A DNA stretch of 6,922 nt, taken from positions 1 to 6,922 of the forward strand of contig JAAUTJ010000254.1 of assembly GCA_012031475.1 (NCBI GenBank). The letters are read 5' to 3'. Numbering within the stretch: position 1 is the stretch's first letter; each line of letters opens with the position of its first letter. The position numbers and the translations under genes were made by a program. Positions 5,671 through 6,922 of the stretch are shown here, in pieces. A model generated the notes under the pieces. That model did not search any database. It was not told the DNA's origin and was given only the letters and a program-made list of their open reading frames with translations. This DNA is from Leptolyngbyaceae cyanobacterium SM1_3_5. Its GTDB lineage: Bacteria; Cyanobacteriota; Cyanobacteriia; Elainellales; Elainellaceae.

Positions 5671-6734
5671 TATTGGTTACTCCAATTTGATGAAAATTTT
5701 CTGTTGTTCTTAAGGATTTTCCACTGATCTAAGATGTCATGTATAACAGCTTCTTCCAACCATGTTTGGGCAATGACTAAAATTGGTAATCCTAGCAGTA
5801 AGCCTAAAAAACCAAAGAAAGTTCCGAAAGCAGTTAATAAAGCCAGCGTTGTTGCTGGCAGTAGATTAACTTGCTGCTTCATGATAATTGGCGTGACAAA
5901 ATTTCCTTCTACTTGCTGAATCACAAAGTATAGAAGCAGGACAGCGACTGCTTTCCAAGGTTCATCAAGTAAGGCCAATAATATTGGAGGAATGGCGCTT
6001 GCGATCGCACCCACATAAGGAACGAAAGCTGCTAATCCAGCTAACAAGCCGTTCACAACCGGAAGTGGAATTTGCAATATCAATAATCCCACTGTAGACG
6101 TAACTCCAACAAAAAACATACTCAGTATGATGCCTGCCACATAGTTAACTAATTTCACCTCACACTTTGATAGAATTTCATCTGCACGTTGACGATAAAA
6201 AGCAGGGAAAATATTGACTAAACTTCGTCGATATTGCTGTGGATTTGCCAGCAACATCAGCGTTAGTACAAAAACAAGTAGTGTGTTTAAAATCAGAGTA
6301 AGCGAATTTGAAAAGAAAAGATAAATATGTGAAATGATCCAGTTCAAAGCGGTTTGTAACTGTCGTGTGAAGTTCGTTATGCTAGGAAGGTTTGTCACCA
6401 TTCCACCTTGCATTCTCGATTGGAGTTCAGCACTCCATAACTGAATTTGATTAACTGAAATGGTGACTAGTTCTAGAAGCTGATCAAACTGATTGACTAG
6501 GCGAATCGAGATGAGTGCTGCAATCATTCCCAACAAACTTAGAATGATTGCAACTGTTAGTAGAACTGCGTATCTCCGTTTGATATGAGATTGCCTAAAC
6601 CGCCTTACTAAATAATTTAAGGCAGTGGCAATTACAACAGCGGCCAGAAAGAGCAGCACGATCGTTCGGATCTGCCAAAGAATGTAAGCAGAGAAGATAA
6701 TTGCTAATAGACCTAACCATCGTCCGAGTGTCAA
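5670..6734 (-). CDS. AI-2E family transporter (permease-like protein)
   Basis: This 354-residue protein belongs to the AI-2E_transport family (PF01594; relatives include E. coli TqsA and PerM). These are cytoplasmic-membrane proteins linked in different members to autoinducer export or ion/proton exchange, so the substrate cannot be inferred here. Hydrophobic segments lie at about 7-44 (two), 57-79, 135-163, 200-222, 227-253, 259-277 and 295-325, with a more polar region at about 85-130 between the third and fourth. The family's C-terminal signature is intact: PLPVVNGLLAGLAAFVPYVG (about 223-242), IPPILLALL, QQVEGNFVTPIIM (about 273-285) and the LLPATTLALL to FGFLGLLLGLPI run. The start is TTG 6734, supported by a strong AGGAGAGGT upstream; no better ATG lies nearby. 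The stop overlaps the start of the decayed DUF3611 gene. The gene is visibly more AT-rich than the + strand cluster. Confidence 0.92.
   Translation of the reverse strand: MTLGRWLGLLAIIFSAYILWQIRTIVLLFLAAVVIATALNYLVRRFRQSHIKRRYAVLLTVAIILSLLGMIAALISIRLVNQFDQLLELVTISVNQIQLWSAELQSRMQGGMVTNLPSITNFTRQLQTALNWIISHIYLFFSNSLTLILNTLLVFVLTLMLLANPQQYRRSLVNIFPAFYRQRADEILSKCEVKLVNYVAGIILSMFFVGVTSTVGLLILQIPLPVVNGLLAGLAAFVPYVGAIASAIPPILLALLDEPWKAVAVLLLYFVIQQVEGNFVTPIIMKQQVNLLPATTLALLTAFGTFFGFLGLLLGLPILVIAQTWLEEAVIHDILDQWKILKNNRKFSSNWSNQ
5680..5683 (-). promoter_or_regulatory. Shine-Dalgarno of the DUF3611 pseudogene
   Basis: GGAG on the - strand lies nine bases before ATG 5670, inside the last codons of the AI-2E gene. 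With the TAATG stop/start overlap it shows that DUF3611 was once translated in coupling with AI-2E, and it supports choosing 5670 as the original start. Confidence 0.6.
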
Positions 6735-6740
6735 AGCTTT

Positions 6741-6749
6741 ACCTCTCCT
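6741..6749 (-). promoter_or_regulatory. Strong Shine-Dalgarno fixing a TTG start for AI-2E
   Basis: AGGAGAGGT on the - strand ends six bases before TTG 6734. It is the best ribosome binding site in the window and decides the otherwise doubtful TTG start of the AI-2E gene. Confidence 0.7.
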
Positions 6750-6758
6750 GTTGAAAGC

Positions 6759-6766
6759 GCGATCGC
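6759..6766. repeat. HIP1 octamer in the AI-2E leader
   Basis: GCGATCGC lies just upstream of the AI-2E Shine-Dalgarno, within the presumed 5' untranslated region. It belongs to the dispersed HIP1 set and need not be regulatory. Confidence 0.85.
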
Positions 6767-6922
6767 TCCTGCCTAAACTTCTAATGTGCTGTTAACCCTG
6801 CTTGACTGACAAAACTAGGAAGCTGGAAGGTCGCTCAGGACAATGAATTCACGCTTTAACGACTGCTGATGTTGTTTGCTTGATGCCATTGATGGTTGTG
6901 GATCAGCAGTGCTCGCTAGCAG

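Larger units (their letters stand above)
6735..6922. other. AI-2E leader and right edge, no confident gene
   Basis: This stretch should hold the AI-2E promoter, but I find no hexamer pair with correct spacing. A TTGTCA occurs on the - strand at 6811-6806 without a matching -10. A - strand frame is open from the right edge to TAG at 6817-6815 (35 codons, ending REFIVLSDLPAS) and could be the tail of an upstream gene. A + strand frame from an ATG near 6881 runs off the edge. Both are too short to call. Confidence 0.35.

Overview
The window looks like chromosomal DNA of a cyanobacterium. The octamer GCGATCGC (HIP1, the cyanobacterial 'highly iterated palindrome') occurs about ten times in 6.9 kb, where roughly 0.1 would be expected by chance. 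A G-tract/C-tract palindromic repeat of a kind common in filamentous cyanobacteria lies near the left end, and every recognisable protein belongs to a membrane family frequent in cyanobacteria. I cannot name a genus.

Layout: 1-337 has no confident gene and holds the palindromic repeat. From 338 to 4847 four membrane-protein genes run on the + strand, closely packed: a DUF389 protein (338-1615), a six-helix voltage-gated-type ion channel with an unusual selectivity filter (1612-2433), an MscS-type mechanosensitive channel (2500-3501) and a DUF2254 protein (3498-4847). The first pair either overlaps by 4 nt or is 8 nt apart, depending on the start chosen. The second pair is 66 nt apart. The third overlaps as ATGA. 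This looks like one operon or two coupled halves.

A short convergent intergenic region (4848-5038) follows. On the - strand an AI-2E family permease-like gene (6734-5670) starts at TTG behind a strong Shine-Dalgarno. Its stop overlaps, as TAATG, the start of a DUF3611 gene (5670-5039). That DUF3611 gene is dead as written: a TAG at codon 26, a one-base loss in a C-tract and a late TAA split a protein that would otherwise be about 210 residues. The right edge (6735-6922) is the AI-2E leader with no confident gene.

Integration: all six loci encode integral membrane proteins. The + strand set pairs a tension-gated channel with a voltage-sensor channel and two poorly characterised membrane families, so a shared role in turgor, ion balance or envelope stress is a reasonable but unproven inference. 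The - strand pair is a separate two-gene unit whose second gene has decayed. I found no CRISPR array, tRNA, rRNA, transposase or phage gene. The most notable observations are the three-lesion DUF3611 pseudogene that was translationally coupled to AI-2E, the shortened non-GYG filter of the voltage-sensor channel, and the four-gene membrane cassette.
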